A model generated the notes under the pieces. That model saw only the letters and a program-made list of their open reading frames with translations, ran no database searches and had not been told where the DNA came from. Of a stretch of DNA of 64,000 bases, positions 1 to 12,724 are shown piece by piece (position 1 is the first letter of the stretch; each line of letters starts with the position of its first letter). Source of the DNA: Aspidiotus rigidus (taxonomy: Eukaryota; Arthropoda; Insecta; Hemiptera; Diaspididae). Location: contig JAVHKY010000013.1 in NCBI GenBank assembly GCA_035079385.1, positions 1,302,001 to 1,366,000 on the forward strand. The letters run 5' to 3'. Made by a program: the position numbers and the translations under genes.

Positions 1-148
1 TTAATTATGAGTTCATCCTAATTTGGTAGATATATAGAATTTAGAAAGATAACTAGTACGAGTACTTTGAAGCCATTCAAAATGCCAGGGTTAAAGAGCT
101 TAGGTAGCAGATGATGTTGTGAAAAATTATCAATGATTATCGGTGACA

Positions 149-3100
149 ATGATCTTTCTTTTTTTTTTCTTAATCACAGTATGCTTCATACTTGTATGTA
201 ATTCACTGTCATATTTGAGTGCTCAATTAAATGAGTCCAAATCGTTCGATTCTACTTCAAATGAGCGATGGAACTTTGGCAACAATCCTTTGTTGAGAGA
301 ACATTACGAAACGATAATCAATTTACTCGAAAAATCCATGATTGGAGAAAAATTCGTGAGACTCGAAGATAAAAAACTGCCAATACAGGTATTGGGTTGT
401 GTGCCCGGTGATCTTATGATCGTTGCTACATTTTCGATTCATAAAAGATCAGAAATGTCGGAGACGCGTAGTATAAAATGCTCTGATGAGATAGATGCAG
501 CTGTTGTCGTCGATTTCAGAAATGCTCAGAAAAGATTGAATCAATTCAATAATGTACTTAGTATCATTACCAATAGTTCTGGCGAGATGATGCCTATACT
601 GTAAGTAGAGCACGTCACCATTGATAATGATTAATAATCTAAGAATTACAGGGCCTTTCTTCCCTATACAGTGAATACCTATTTCTTTTATTTTCAGCTT
701 GTCACTTTACAACGGCCATCGAGGTGTCACGAAAATAGGAATGTATATAATAGATGACTGTAACGATGAAAATACAGCAAGGTATCTCATAGAATATGTG
801 GAAGATTGGTCTAAAACTCCCGAGGTATGCGCACATGTAATTTAGATACCGTTATACTCGTAAGTTGAACCATCACGGACGAGTTTATACCTGTATGTAT
901 AAATATGGCCATAATATTCCTGCTACATTACTGATTTTTGGATGTAGGTACAGAATCCTTGTTCTCTTCACTCACCCTTCGCAGCCCTAACGGTAGGAAA
1001 ATTTTCATCGTTTCCAAAAAGAAGTCTCAATACTACCTTTTACCACTGGGAACCTACGATTGATCACACTCCAGAAATAATGAAAATTACGAAACAAGAA
1101 GTGCAAAATTTTTCTTTCGAAACGTTTAAAGACAGTTACATCATATGCAGTATTATTAGGCATTTTGGATGGACACGTGTTGGACTTGTTTACGGTACGC
1201 AGTAGTATGTTAATTTTTTGAAAATATGAAATTTCGAAAAAGTTGAATCCTGAAAAAAATCACAATTTAATTTTTCTGACCCTCCTCTGCTTGTAAATGA
1301 TACATACACCTCCTGACCTCCTATAAGTTTTATAATTTTGATCGTTTGATCGATGGTCTGCGCATTTCTTAGAAGTCGCAAGCATTTAAGCTACCTCTTT
1401 CATTTTTTCTCATAGAATTTCTATCCACTTATGTGTTCTACTCTTTTTGAAGTTTTGTTTCAATTTAGATCCAGCCTTCTGTATAATCATTGAACTTAGA
1501 ATTTGAACCACTTTAGCCTCTCCATGGGACCATGGAGACGTCTATAATATAAACACTTACTTACCGTAAGTATAACTCTCATTTTTATTTTGGTTTAGAT
1601 AACGAATTCAACGGAGATCGATTTATCAAAATCGCTGAATTCTTCAACATTTGTGTGAACAAACTAAGCCTAGAAAAGGTAGACGACGATGCAAGGAATT
1701 TGTACCAACATGAAAAGTTTTTCTCGAATCTAAGATGGTGGGAGGAAGTAACCGTGTATATAATATTTACTAGCAGACCTCGCGTATTCGAAGCTGTGGT
1801 ACAAATGATTGAACTCAGTGGATACGTTAATGATCAAATTCAAATTTTCCAGAAAAATATATTCATTACTGGGTTAGTACCTACTATTTCTCTTAAGCTC
1901 TTTGTCTCTCTCTCCCCCACCCCGAATTCCTCCTCTGGTCCTCTCGTAGGCGATTTCTGTGATGAAAAAAAAATGTGCAACAGGTCTATCAAACTTCCTT
2001 CAGTAAGGCGGGGTAGTTTTTCTTAAAATCTACCAAAATCAATATTTTCGTGAGAAAATAACGAAGAAATTCTCTCAACAAATTTTGTTCTCCTAATTTC
2101 TACGTTTAATGGCTACGTTCTCAACTTATTTTTGAGACTATAATATACTCAATTAACATTCAGACAGCAGAATTGAAGACCTTTCTATCAAAAGGGCGTC
2201 CGTCCTATATAAGAAATAAATTGAGCGGACGCCCTTTCGACAGGAAGTTCCTCAATCATCTTTTCAATTATATCAACTGTGGCGCTCCTAGAGTGTGATC
2301 GGCCGAAATTCCAAAACTCATGAAAATAACTGTTCTCTCAGTACGTGAGTAAATATGTAAGCAAATTAACCCGCTATCTTTGCTATCGAGGGGGAGGGGT
2401 GTATACTCAGAAAACATCTGCGTCCGACCTTTGAGATGTCATCAACGACCTTGACTTAATTTGAGGACTTCTGAAAAATTTTCATTTCTGTAGGAGCCTT
2501 CATCATATTAGGCTCTACCCTTCATTGCAGCAAACCTAATGTACAATATACTCGGCTGTACTAAGTCAACAATGCCAGATTCAACTCTTTAGCTTTCATT
2601 ACATTGAAAAATTTTGCTCAGGGCGTAGTATGACGTCATCAGTGACCTTGACCTAATTCAGGGATATGTATAAATGTAGGCTATATCTATAGTGTATACT
2701 TATATGTGTACAACCAGGAGAAGGTGACGTCATGTCGTCAGACAATGAGCTTTAATTTAAATCCTTATAGAATAGAAGATGGAATTACGAAAATCAGAGC
2801 GTAAGGTCAAGAAAAATTACGATAGTTACATAATGGAAGGAGATATTCAAGACCTTCAACAATTTCAAGTACGTAGAAATAAGAAAAGGGAATTCATAAC
2901 AGATGATTTTATTTATTTATTTATTTATTTATACAGAAATTTACAGTATCGCTCCACAGCCAGTTCGGTCATTTATGGTCGTCACCCTAATAATAATGCT
3001 TAGCCATATAACAAAAAAAAAAAAATAAATAAATAAATAAAAACGGCTCGTTTAGACCCCCATCCCAAGGCTGCCTTCCCGTCATTGTTGTAAGTTTTTT

Positions 3101-6100
3101 GTCCATTCCTTCCTGAGTGAAACAAAGATAAAACAGGAACAAGACCAAAGAACCACACCATCTAAGTCAGAAAAACGAAATTTGTAGGTTCCCGCAAAGG
3201 CCGAATGGTCATTTTTCCCTTCTTTTAAATAAGAGGAGCTATTTATAATACAATCGGTATAATAATTCTTTTCAGCGAAGACTCGTTACCCCAGGACAGA
3301 AAGATCTTACAAACATCAACATTTTTGGTTTTCCACGAAGAAATGAAATCAGCCAATTATGATCCCTTGGATGAGGAAAAATTAAAATTGATGCAGGAGT
3401 ATCTGATGACGAATAAAACAAGTGATTCAACAGACGAAAAAAATTGGTTTAATGAGTTGGAATGCGATTTCCCGGAAAATGAATTTATGTTCGTCGGGAA
3501 TACAACACTAAATGGCACAGGTAAAGTTTGTATTTGTACTCCCCCTTTCATTTTGGCAACATTATTGCTTCATTAGAAATAAGGTAGATTCGTAGCCTCC
3601 CTATCTTCTCAACCCTGCCGAGAGAAAAAAAAAGGCCTGAGAGAAATGTCCCCGGATCCCCTCTCTCCCAGGGCTGCATCACTTGACTACACGCAGAAGT
3701 AATTTTGTGGGATGTACTTACAAACAGTACCGTCGGCATATTCTTGTCATGTGACTGTGACAGGTTTATCTTAGAAAATAAGACTTGCTCTCTTAGTATC
3801 CAAACGAGTAGTAGCGAGACAAAAGCGCAAAGTAAAATAGCATTTCAAGATTTTCAGGAGACTCTGAGCAAAGAGATCACACAAATGGAGAGCAGCCATT
3901 CATTATTGGGCTATGGTCTTGCCCCCAGTCCTCGTAAAATGCTATTCACAGCTTGGTATTATATTGAGAACGTTTTTCCCTGACCGGGATATTGAGCGGA
4001 TTCCTGACCGGGAAGCCAAAGAAAAGACTGGAGTAAGTAAATCAGGTGTGATCCAATCTAAGACAAGCGTCACGTCTGGACTTTCGAATCATTCATTATT
4101 CCAAAATTTTGAAAGATTGAGAGTAGGTAGTTACGATGAAAATGTTTGGGGGAGGAATCCAGCAGCTTTGATAGGTGCAATGATATTTAAACAACGTTGT
4201 TTTTCACTGTTGACATCAGGAAACGGAAACGAATTTCCATATCATCATGTATCGTCAAATGAGAAATGTAAACGTGTTTTCCTCTCAAAATTAGACGAAA
4301 TATTCTATAAATTCATGAAATTTATGCACATGAACTGCAGATTTGAAGGACTTTGTCCAAATTTTTTAGCGGAATTACTGGTGAGTTGATCCAACATCTC
4401 TCTGAAAATCAATCAGCAATATAGTTCAATATTAATTGGACTCTTGCTTCATTGTTATATGAAAGCCCTCTTTCTATTTTCATGTAGATGCAGTTTAGTG
4501 CTGACAATTCTTGGTTGAAGTCTAGTACAATAAACTTGAAGATAGAACCTTATAATGTATCAATAGGAAATGGCACGTGGGATACCTTGAGGAGACGAAT
4601 CATTTTCGACACTCTGACTAACGCAACAGACTACTTTTCTGATGTAAAATCCAAATGTTCGACTACATTGCCGTGTAATTCTGGACAAATAGAAGTGATA
4701 AATTTTTTGAAAGCTTGTACGTTTACCTATTACATTTTTCTACTGCCTAATTACACCTACTTATGTCTGTGAGACAGAATGTACTGACAGTTGATAGACC
4801 TTGCTGTTGGGAGTGTCGGAACTGTGAATCGAATCAGGTAATAATTTGGAACGAATGTCAAACTTGTCAACCGGAGAAATGGCCCAATGAGAATCGAACA
4901 GGTAAACGAATGCGAGGAAATTTAGAATGGAAAAAGAGGGGGAAAAAACTTTTAATGTTCCTATATACTTTGTTCACAGAATGCGTACTCAAAAAAAACC
5001 GTCCTCTTCAATGGAACGACCGAGAAGTTTTGATTAGCGCATCTTATTCAACGACTATAATATTAATGACTGTAGCGACTTCATGGATTTTTATTAGAAA
5101 CCGAAATACACCCGTGGTCAAATCATCGACTCGAGAATTGAGCTTTATGATGCTGATTGCAATGATTGCCATAGAAAGTACGATATTCATCTTCATGAGC
5201 AGACCGGACAAGCCTCGTTGCGGCCTAATTCACATAATTTCCTTACTAAGCTTTGGCACCATATACGGTGGTCTATTAGTGAGAACTGTTCGAATAGCAA
5301 GACTCCTCGCCTTGTCTAAACACGAATTCCCGCAACAAAATATGAAATGCATGTCTTCCAAATCCCAAGTACGTATTTATTTTTGTCTAGGCTTCGCGTT
5401 TTTTCTTGTTTTTTGTATTTTTTTTACAGAATAAGTAAATATGTAGACAAGCCGTGACGGATGTAAGTATATATCCAGAGGAAGCGCACTCTGCATTAGA
5501 AGTAGCCTAGGTTCAATCAAGTTTTCATGTTTGATGGTTTTCCCTTCAAGTCCTTTGCTATTGTTTAGAATACTCCACAACTAATAATGACTAGGTACCT
5601 ACGTCTTTGCAAATAACTTCTGTTTCCCTCCGAAGAATTGGATTCTGACACAGATTCCCGACTTTTAGAATTCCACCTCCTTTGCTCCAATTCATTCAGT
5701 TTCCTCTTCATTTGTTTGATGCGGGTCATATGTAATCGTTTACATGGACAATCCTACAATGGATGTATTAGATAACCATCTTGCTATCTCATTATGTCCC
5801 AATCACCGAGAGTATGTCATTACGGATTTCACTAACCTTCTTCTTGGTTAATATTGTTCCCACTTGAAGCCCTTGAATGCAAAGGGCTTCAGGGTTTGAA
5901 AAGAGGAAACAGGGCTTCAAATATGGGAATTAAATGGGTAGTTTTTCACAAATGAAGCCCGGTGATTCGAAGGGTTTCAGGTTTGTCCCTGTTGATGCCT
6001 TTTGATCCCGGCAATCCGAAGGCCTTCAAATGGGGTGTAAAGAGGTAGTTTTCCTGTTTTTTCCAAGACTTGAGGGGAAACTTGTCTACCGGGTTGTGAT

Positions 6101-6937
6101 GATAGCCCTCAAGGTGCAATAAGAAATTAGTTTGAATGACTATCTTTGTGTATGAATAAAATATCTTTTCTATCAATGCTTGCAACCCTGTTCATCAAAC
6201 AATTTGTAAAATAAGAGGGACCATTCTCTCAAAAACTATCGTTTAAGAAAACCTGCTATTTGAACTATGAGTTTTTTTCTTTCTGTTTTCTTTGCATAGG
6301 TGGTTATAACGATTAATCTAATCATAGTCGAGCTCATACTCGCTCTGCTGATGTTGTATAATGCGAACCCTTTGGTAATGAAAAATCGTGACTACATAGA
6401 CCCGCAAGGGAGAGCGACATCGATGATAACTCCAATTTGTCAACACAATTTGAACGTCTTTGCCAGCAATTTCTCATTCGTCTTCGGACTGATTGCATTG
6501 TGCACCGGATGCGCTGTATGGGTTCGAAAAGTGCCAGATAATTTTAACGAGGCCAAGTATATAGGATTTTGTATGTACGCTACCTGTCTCACTTGGACCG
6601 CGTTTGGTTTTACATTATTCGGCAATCACAATCACGAAGTATTTAGCTTGAAGTTCTTTCTGGCTCAAATAGAAATCCTCCGTCGTGCAATGAATTTCAA
6701 TTCTTCTTTTTGGTGTGTTTACAGATTCTCGCGTTGTGCGCATGTTTTTCAACAAATAACTTGTTGGCACTGATTTTTCTATTTTTTCCAAAATTGTACA
6801 TCATACTTTTAAAACCGGAAAAGAACCACAGAAAATATTTCAACACGTCGAAGAGTATCAGGATTCATAAGAGAGAATCAAAAAAGACGAAGACGGACCT
6901 TCTGCTGAATGATCTCGGCAAGGGAACAAAATGCTGA
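149..6937 (+). CDS. mGluR-like class C G protein-coupled receptor, 11 exons
   Basis: Exons read by GT-AG signals and phase: 149-600, 698-824, 948-1194, 1599-1872, 3276-3520, 3697-4380, 4488-4716, 4791-4901, 4980-5368, 6300-6638, 6725-6937, giving about 1102 residues if one base is skipped at 3981. The ATG at 149 opens a hydrophobic signal peptide. The Venus-flytrap ligand domain carries IRHFGWTRVGLVY (exon 3). A cysteine-rich domain follows (CNSGQIEV, then DRPCCWECRNC). Seven membrane segments start near residue 806. mGluR hallmarks are NTPVVKSSTRELSF, VPDNFNEAKYIGF and PKLYIILLKPEKN. The family consists of dimeric plasma-membrane receptors for glutamate or related amino acids that signal through G proteins. 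The ectodomain (about 676 residues before the Cys-rich part) is longer than usual because of a divergent exon 6. A divergent insect mGluR-like branch is plausible. Ligand residues cannot be judged without an alignment. Confidence 0.88.
1873..3275 (+). other. Large intron 4 of the receptor gene, with dispersed repeat sequence
   Basis: This 1.4 kb intron holds the hairpin at 2185-2243 and a degenerate repeat near 2430-2560. A related sequence lies beyond the gene at about 7140-7250 (shared GACCTTGAC and a later TACAATATA). Two perfect TGACGTCA octamers occur at 2631-2638 and 2725-2732. ATTT and AATA microsatellite-like runs lie near 2910-2935 and 3016-3040. No coding exon was seen inside it. 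Confidence 0.55.
2185..2243. repeat. Short inverted repeat (hairpin) in receptor intron 4
   Basis: Arms 2185-2202 and 2226-2243 are complementary over 18 positions with two G:U-type differences, around a 23-base loop. The core AAAGGGCGTCCG / CGGACGCCCTTT is perfect and far more GC-rich than its surroundings. It lies in the large intron between 1873 and 3275. It may be a MITE remnant or a structured RNA; nothing shows expression. Confidence 0.6.
3697..4380 (+). CDS. Exon 6 of the class C receptor, with an apparent +1 frameshift
   Basis: The acceptor after ACGCAG (ends 3696) matches the phase left by exon 5. This frame reads through FLSCDCDRFILENKTC to WYYIENVFP and meets TGA at 3981-3983. The next frame continues smoothly as DRDIERIPDRE down to LCPNFLAELL and the donor at 4381, whose phase suits exon 7. 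Skipping T3981 gives a continuous ENVFPDRDIER. No GT-AG pair that repairs the frame was found around the break. Upstream and downstream exons look intact, so this is one local lesion, an assembly error or a true +1 shift site. Confidence 0.6.
5369..6299 (+). other. Intron 9 of the receptor gene, with GGCTTCA-type repeats
   Basis: This 930-base intron lies between the exon ending MSSKSQ and the exon starting VVITINL. It has a perfect 10-bp inverted repeat, TGAAGCCCTT (5865-5874) against AAGGGCTTCA (5882-5891). Loosely repeated units of GGCTTCAAAT...GGTAGTTTT(T/C)C lie between about 5905 and 6060. It looks like a small repetitive element. Nothing coding was seen. Confidence 0.5.
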
Positions 6938-8456
6938 AATCTTTAAAATCAGACACCAAACTATTGTACATTCTAGCTGCGTTCGCAAGGTATATAGTTA
7001 CCATTTGTTTAGCTTTAAATTTGAAAGGCGTAATCAAGAACGATCATTCAATGATTTTTTCTCCATGACTTATTTATTATTTTGTCTTTCTTTTCCTCGA
7101 CATGGATGGCCTATATTTTATAGCTGGGGGACATTTTGAGATTTGCGTCACGAAAATGACGTCACATGACCTTGACGTACTTCTTGGAAAAATTTCGACC
7201 TTCGCTATTTCCATTATGCTAGGCCTAGTTTACAATATATTTATTTATATAATTTTAAAGGGCCCCCACACAGCCTTCAAGGGCCAATTACGAAGGATAT
7301 ACTGGGGCTATAAGACTTTTGCTACTTTCATTAGACGTATTCTTACCCAAATTATACTAGCCTTACTGCTATAGCCTCTGTTACACTAGGCTAGGAAACG
7401 CTGGTGGTGGACTCAGTATTACATTATTCTAAAACATATTTGACGCTCGTTATTGATACCTACTATAATTGCTATGATCCAGAATTACTTTCTTCTTTTG
7501 AAGTATTATTATTACCTAGACTAATAAACTATCAAATAATAAATTTGAAATTGTACATCAAAATTTAATTACAATACTCGCCATAAAATTCGTTATGCAT
7601 CTGGCAGGAAAAGTATAATAGTACGTTTGACGTTCGTCTATTTTTGCTTTTAGAAGAAATCTTCAGATACCAACCTCATTCATTTCTAACTTGAACTTAT
7701 GTTCCTTTTTGGTAGGGTTTAGACCTAGGATCTTACCAAAACTATTCCTTTACCAAGGTTTCTTTCATCTGGAATTCTTGCAAATTTGTTTGCTCCATAG
7801 GTCCACTCTTATTTTACAATTTCTTAATGGCTTGTTGATCAGTCCAGAATTGCTACAAATATGGAAGTTACAGCTCTGGTCAGAGGATGTCATTTTCACG
7901 TTTATTTAAAACTGGTACACAATAATAGTCTCTCTGTGGTTACTCATAAAAAATCTAGAATGTTGAAATGAATAATATTAGGTAAAAAAAAAAAAGGTGA
8001 GCAGAATTCTCATAACAAATGCATCGATAATCGATCGAGAACTTATAAGAAGTTGACGTTCGTGGACTAGTCCTAAAATCTCTTTTTTCATTTTTGACTA
8101 TTATAAAAAGTTATAACATTATTTCCGTGCTCCCAAAACTGTAATCAAGAAAGTAGATTTCAATTAGGTACTTAGGTTCACAAAAAAACAGGAATTACCC
8201 GTGAATTCTCATTATTTTGGGATAATTTACAGTGCACTGTCAAAATTTACAAAAGACAATTACGAACTCGACTTACAAGCACAATATGAATATACCGAGT
8301 TCGTGAGAAAACAATTACATGAACGAGATTCCACAAGATGTTTTAAACATGAATACATAAAAATGAAATACCAACTACGCGAGTAAATTGTTATTTAACA
8401 AACATGAAAACACTTCTAACGTTAAATTCTCTCTAAATCCTCGAGAACTGACCATT
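6938..8456. other. Interval between the receptor gene and Skp1
   Basis: This interval holds the 3' flank of the receptor gene (+) and the 3' flank of Skp1 (-), which converge. Near 7140-7250 is a degenerate copy of the repeat also seen in receptor intron 4, with a TGACGTCA octamer at 7157-7164. Short open frames at 7691-7909 and 8201-8386 have no recognisable motif and low-complexity, AT-driven composition, so I do not call them genes. Confidence 0.45.
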
Positions 8457-8945
8457 TCACTTATCCTCGCACCATTCGTTCTCCTTTCGTACTTGCTCTT
8501 CTTCGCTCGGACTGAAATCGTTTCTGATATTGAAAGTTTTGCGTATCTCTTCGGGTGTTTTGCCTTTAATCATGTTGGCGACGGTTTTACAGGTGACGTC
8601 TAGCAAGCCTTTGATATCCAGATAATTAGCGGCCAGTATCAGCTCAAAAAGGGTACCCTGGTCGACCTTTAAAAAGTCTGAATCCCAGCTCGATATATCG
8701 TCCGTTCTCTTCTCTTTGCTATCTTCATCCTCTGGTGGTGGTGGATCATCTTTGTGATACGAGGCCCACTGAATGACCTTACGTAAAATAGCGGAATTCA
8801 CATTAGGCAGTGGAACGATTTCTTCGTCGTTTTCAGCCAGACCTAAATCTTCTACCATAGTTTTGATCGTCATGGAGCATTTAGCTACCTCGTAATCGAT
8901 AGTGAACACTTCATTATCGCAACTCTGCAATTTAATGTTCAACAT
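8457..8945 (-). CDS. Skp1: Skp1, SCF ubiquitin ligase adaptor
   Basis: A single uninterrupted exon encodes 162 residues, the normal length of the family. Skp1 bridges Cul1 to F-box proteins in SCF ubiquitin ligases. The N-terminal BTB/POZ-like fold opens with [14 protein letters not shown], followed by [19 protein letters not shown]. An acidic linker contains [12 protein letters not shown]. The C-terminal F-box-binding helices are nearly canonical ([48 protein letters not shown]). The ATG at 8945 matches known Skp1 starts. A TTTCAG acceptor just upstream on the minus strand (about 8954) suggests an intron in the 5' UTR. The gene looks functional, with no frame damage. Whether it is the main copy or one of several Skp paralogues cannot be told here. 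Confidence 0.96.
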   Translation of the reverse strand: MLNIKLQSCDNEVFTIDYEVAKCSMTIKTMVEDLGLAENDEEIVPLPNVNSAILRKVIQWASYHKDDPPPPEDEDSKEKRTDDISSWDSDFLKVDQGTLFELILAANYLDIKGLLDVTCKTVANMIKGKTPEEIRKTFNIRNDFSPSEEEQVRKENEWCEDK

Positions 8946-8959
8946 CGTCACAAACCTGA

Positions 8960-11900
8960 AATCGTTAAAAAATAATATTTGTAACCGGCGGATAGTCAGC
9001 TACAGTCGTGAATTGAATGAATTTTACTGCCGACAAAATACAAAAATTACATCAACTCGCACTATTTGCGATTATGAGAACTAAAAATTGTACCCGGTGA
9101 TGTATTCGAGATACCGGTGAGTATAAAAATAGCGCTCTCGAAAAACACTGCGTTCCGACAATTGAAAAATAGCTGCAACTGACTAACGGAGAACCATTCA
9201 GAAACAAGCCCGGCTGAAGTGATAACATGGAAGGGCGTGATAAGAAGGCCGAACATCCGTACGAATATGCGCACTGTCGATCACGTACATGCAAATACTT
9301 TCGAAAAACATACGTATGTGCACGAATGATTTTTAAGGACGAAATGGTCAAGTAATGATCATCAAAGTTTATCTACCACGTTCATTTAGCCAAATACAAA
9401 TTATATCTACATTGGGACGGGGTATTTCGCTTTGCACGATATACGTACGACGCAACGTACGATTATCCCACCTTTCACACATGTTATTTCATTCTTTCAA
9501 CAGAGCTTGATTAGAATGGAAACATTATCACTTCCTCCTCTCCCCCCCTTTTTTTCCGAATACAGATACCTTTCGAGTTCGACCTTCCACTGTTATTCAT
9601 ACCAGCATTGTACGTTTTTCATCAAGTCACATTTTTTAGATTGAACATGTAGACGAAGGAAAATAATAAATATTGAACGCGTAAGTCAGAAATGGCAAAA
9701 TTCAACCGAAATCCCTCTTACAGGGTAGAATACGAAATAAGAGGACGTGAGTAATACCGACAAGTTTCGTACATAGAGTGGTTCCATCTTCCATATAAAA
9801 GACTGAAGCTTTACCGGAACTAAGGAGCTCGAGAGCAGGCATTTGGACATCCATCCTGTTTTTTAAGTGAACTTAGCTGACGGGTACATACGGACCACGA
9901 TTCAGGACAAATGAGAACGTTTATAATCAAAATCATGACGGTCCAAAGTTGAGACGCGCTTATGGACAGAATATCAACCGGTAAATTTTGAAATTGGAAT
10001 AAAGCAAAACCCATCTCGTTTTGAAATATTTTAAAGCAGATATTAAAGAAAGATGAGAAAAATGAGGTCATAATTAAATAAATAAATCTAGTAAAACAAA
10101 AGCCGAACAGCTTTTGTACCACTATGATTCAAGGATTATCTTCGAAGAGATCAATTCCCCAAGTTTGTAGTAGGCTCTAATCGATTTCTATTGAATAAGT
10201 TTTCGACTGCTCTGTTCATGAAATCCTTTCGATAGATGTGACAAACGGTAAGTGAAACCGAAAGATAATTTTTCCTCTAGACTTGACCTATCTCTTACTT
10301 TCCGATCTTCTCAAGTCTTTCAATTCCCAATCTTTTCGAATGTTTGACGATTCGCGAACACGAATTTAATACAGGCGCCTGCTTTATACACAGCTAAGGA
10401 GCAGATCTTTATTGGTCAGGTCTCTTCCGACAATTTCTCAAAATCGTGATTCAAACAGCTGAAAAATAAATTATTTCAAGTAGAGAGCTTCATTGGTGGT
10501 GATCAAGCTGACGAACCGATAGTGAAATATCAAAAATTACCTCTGGTGGGATAACATGCATTTTGAAGTTCCTATTTTCGATATTTCCTCGAAATTCAAC
10601 TAAAATTCTTTCCTCTCAGCTTGAGGCGAACAATATTAAGAAGTATTGGACTTGAGACTCGAATAATAATTCCCCGAGACTTCTGCTGGTGACTTCAAGA
10701 TGATACTTCAGCAGTTCCTTCTCCTTACTTCAACTCCAACGAGCCTCGAAGACATCCGACGGGCGTCGACCGACTCATCTTGAATTTTCTATCTTGATTC
10801 TTGATGACAGTAATTAAAAAATTTCGAACAATCACGACAGATAAGCCTGAAAAATAAAAGGCTCTAATAAACCTTCAAGCTCTGCCTTTAAATAAGCCGA
10901 CAGATACGACCCGATCTAGCGCCTTACGACACAGTTTATATCACCGTATGATATGATAACCTAGATTGCAATAGATAGATACCTACCTCGAATCATTGCT
11001 CAGTTTGCTTTGCTGCAGGCTGCAGAGCTTCTACGCTTTTCCATTACACTAAACTGACTTATATGAAAACTTTCACGTACCGGTACCTATATAACTAAGT
11101 ACCTACATGAATATTTTCGCTGCTGGTAGCCGTTGACACTTGACATGACAGTACGTAGACTATCAAGAATTTCGTGAGTATAATACCATTTATTGTAAAG
11201 TAAATTCAACAGAAAACAAAATGAAAGAGAATCAATTAAGTCTAAATTAGTGACATAAATTATGAGTATGACGGAAGGATAAAATTAAATAATTGTTGAA
11301 TAGGTATTGTTGTAAAACAATTATTTTTAGGAAAAACTGCCCACTTATTTAAAAATAGGAAATAGACAATCTATAGGTTAATAAAAATATATAGAAGTTC
11401 AAAATTCGAAAGATATAGCCTAGATCGATTCATTCATCAGGTCAGGTTGTACTTGTAAAAGGCGAACAAAACATTGGTTTCCCCCACCACAATAAGAAAA
11501 ATGGTCCATTAATGAAGATAAAACTACATGATAACAGTAATATAATATTATGCACCTTGTGCGAAAAAAAGTAAAAGCTGATAGCTAAAAAGTACCAAGT
11601 TCGAAGAATTGTTTATTCTTGTAAAGCAGACAGGATTTTGCGTTACCAATCAAATTCATAAATTGTAGGTACATATTCTCTTCATGCCCAAATCTTACCC
11701 TATTCCACTGATTCTATTCCGATAAGATGGGGGGGAGGAGATTTCACGCATTTATCAGCATTAAAGAGTGATCTTTGGTCTTCTATCTTACTGCCTCCTG
11801 GGGCTGGTGATAAATTTTTCATTTTTACTAGCGAGAAAATGATAAGTATTCATTTTTTTTTTTAGACATCTTGTTTCAAAAATATCTCTAACAATAATAC

Positions 11901-12724
11901 AAAAATTTAATAAATGAAGCTCTGAAAGATTTCACCAAAAAAATAAATAAATAAAAAATATATAAATTATATACCTATATACCGTATATAAATATATCGA
12001 CTAGAAAGATCAATGCGAAGAAAAATTGTATGGTAATGAAAAAATTTTGTTTCATTAGCCAAAGAATTAGATACAAACAAATAGAATCTTCAACTCCAGA
12101 ACGGTAGGTACGTACGAAAAGAGATTTAAAATGAAGAATAATTATTAGGTATTCTCGTCTTAGCCCAAATTATTATCAATGTTCGTAATACATGAAATCC
12201 TGAAACAAGAATAAGAAAATGATATCAATTCACGTTACCAAAAACCAATTATTTTTAATTTAAGAAGCTATTAAAGTCACAATATGAGCGACCAGTACAA
12301 CGACAAAGAAAGAAAGAAAGAAAGAAAGAAAGGAAAGTCAATACAGTAATAACTTCAGTTTTAATGTCGAGAGCGCTTTGATTTCTCTTCATAGATATCA
12401 ATTAATTCAAATTTTCGAGAGAAATCAAATCCTCACGTAACTTGAAAATGATTCATTTTTAAAAATTATTTATAGTTTGGCTGCATTCTCTCGTAGGCTT
12501 AAGTTGTCATTTTCTTCTTCTTTTTCTTCTTTTTCACTCTTTTGCTCGTTTCAAACGACAAGAGTTATATTGCACTCGAAATAAGAATTATAGGTCTCAA
12601 TTCTCAGGTACCCGACTTGAAAAGTTTAAGTAAAATCATTCTTATAAATTGAAAAATGAATTCACAAAAAATTATTTCTTGACCGTATTTTTGAAAAATA
12701 AAACGTAGCCTACACGTGATAGAT
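8960..12724. other. AT-rich interval without recognisable genes
   Basis: Between Skp1 and the scramblase 3' end I see no exon with family motifs. The left part (8960-9400) probably holds the Skp1 promoter and 5' UTR intron. A short (AAAG)n run lies near 12307-12332. The scramblase 3' UTR should lie just below 12725. The ORFs in the interval are short and composition-driven. Confidence 0.45.

Noticed and set aside
3728..3775. Alternative acceptor at 3727 for receptor exon 6
   Set aside because: In the phase set by exon 5 it reaches a stop within 16 codons; the acceptor ending 3696 keeps a long family-like frame.
8201..8386. 61-codon ORF between the receptor gene and Skp1
   Set aside because: It lies in the 3' flank of Skp1, has no motif, and no splice or promoter support was seen.
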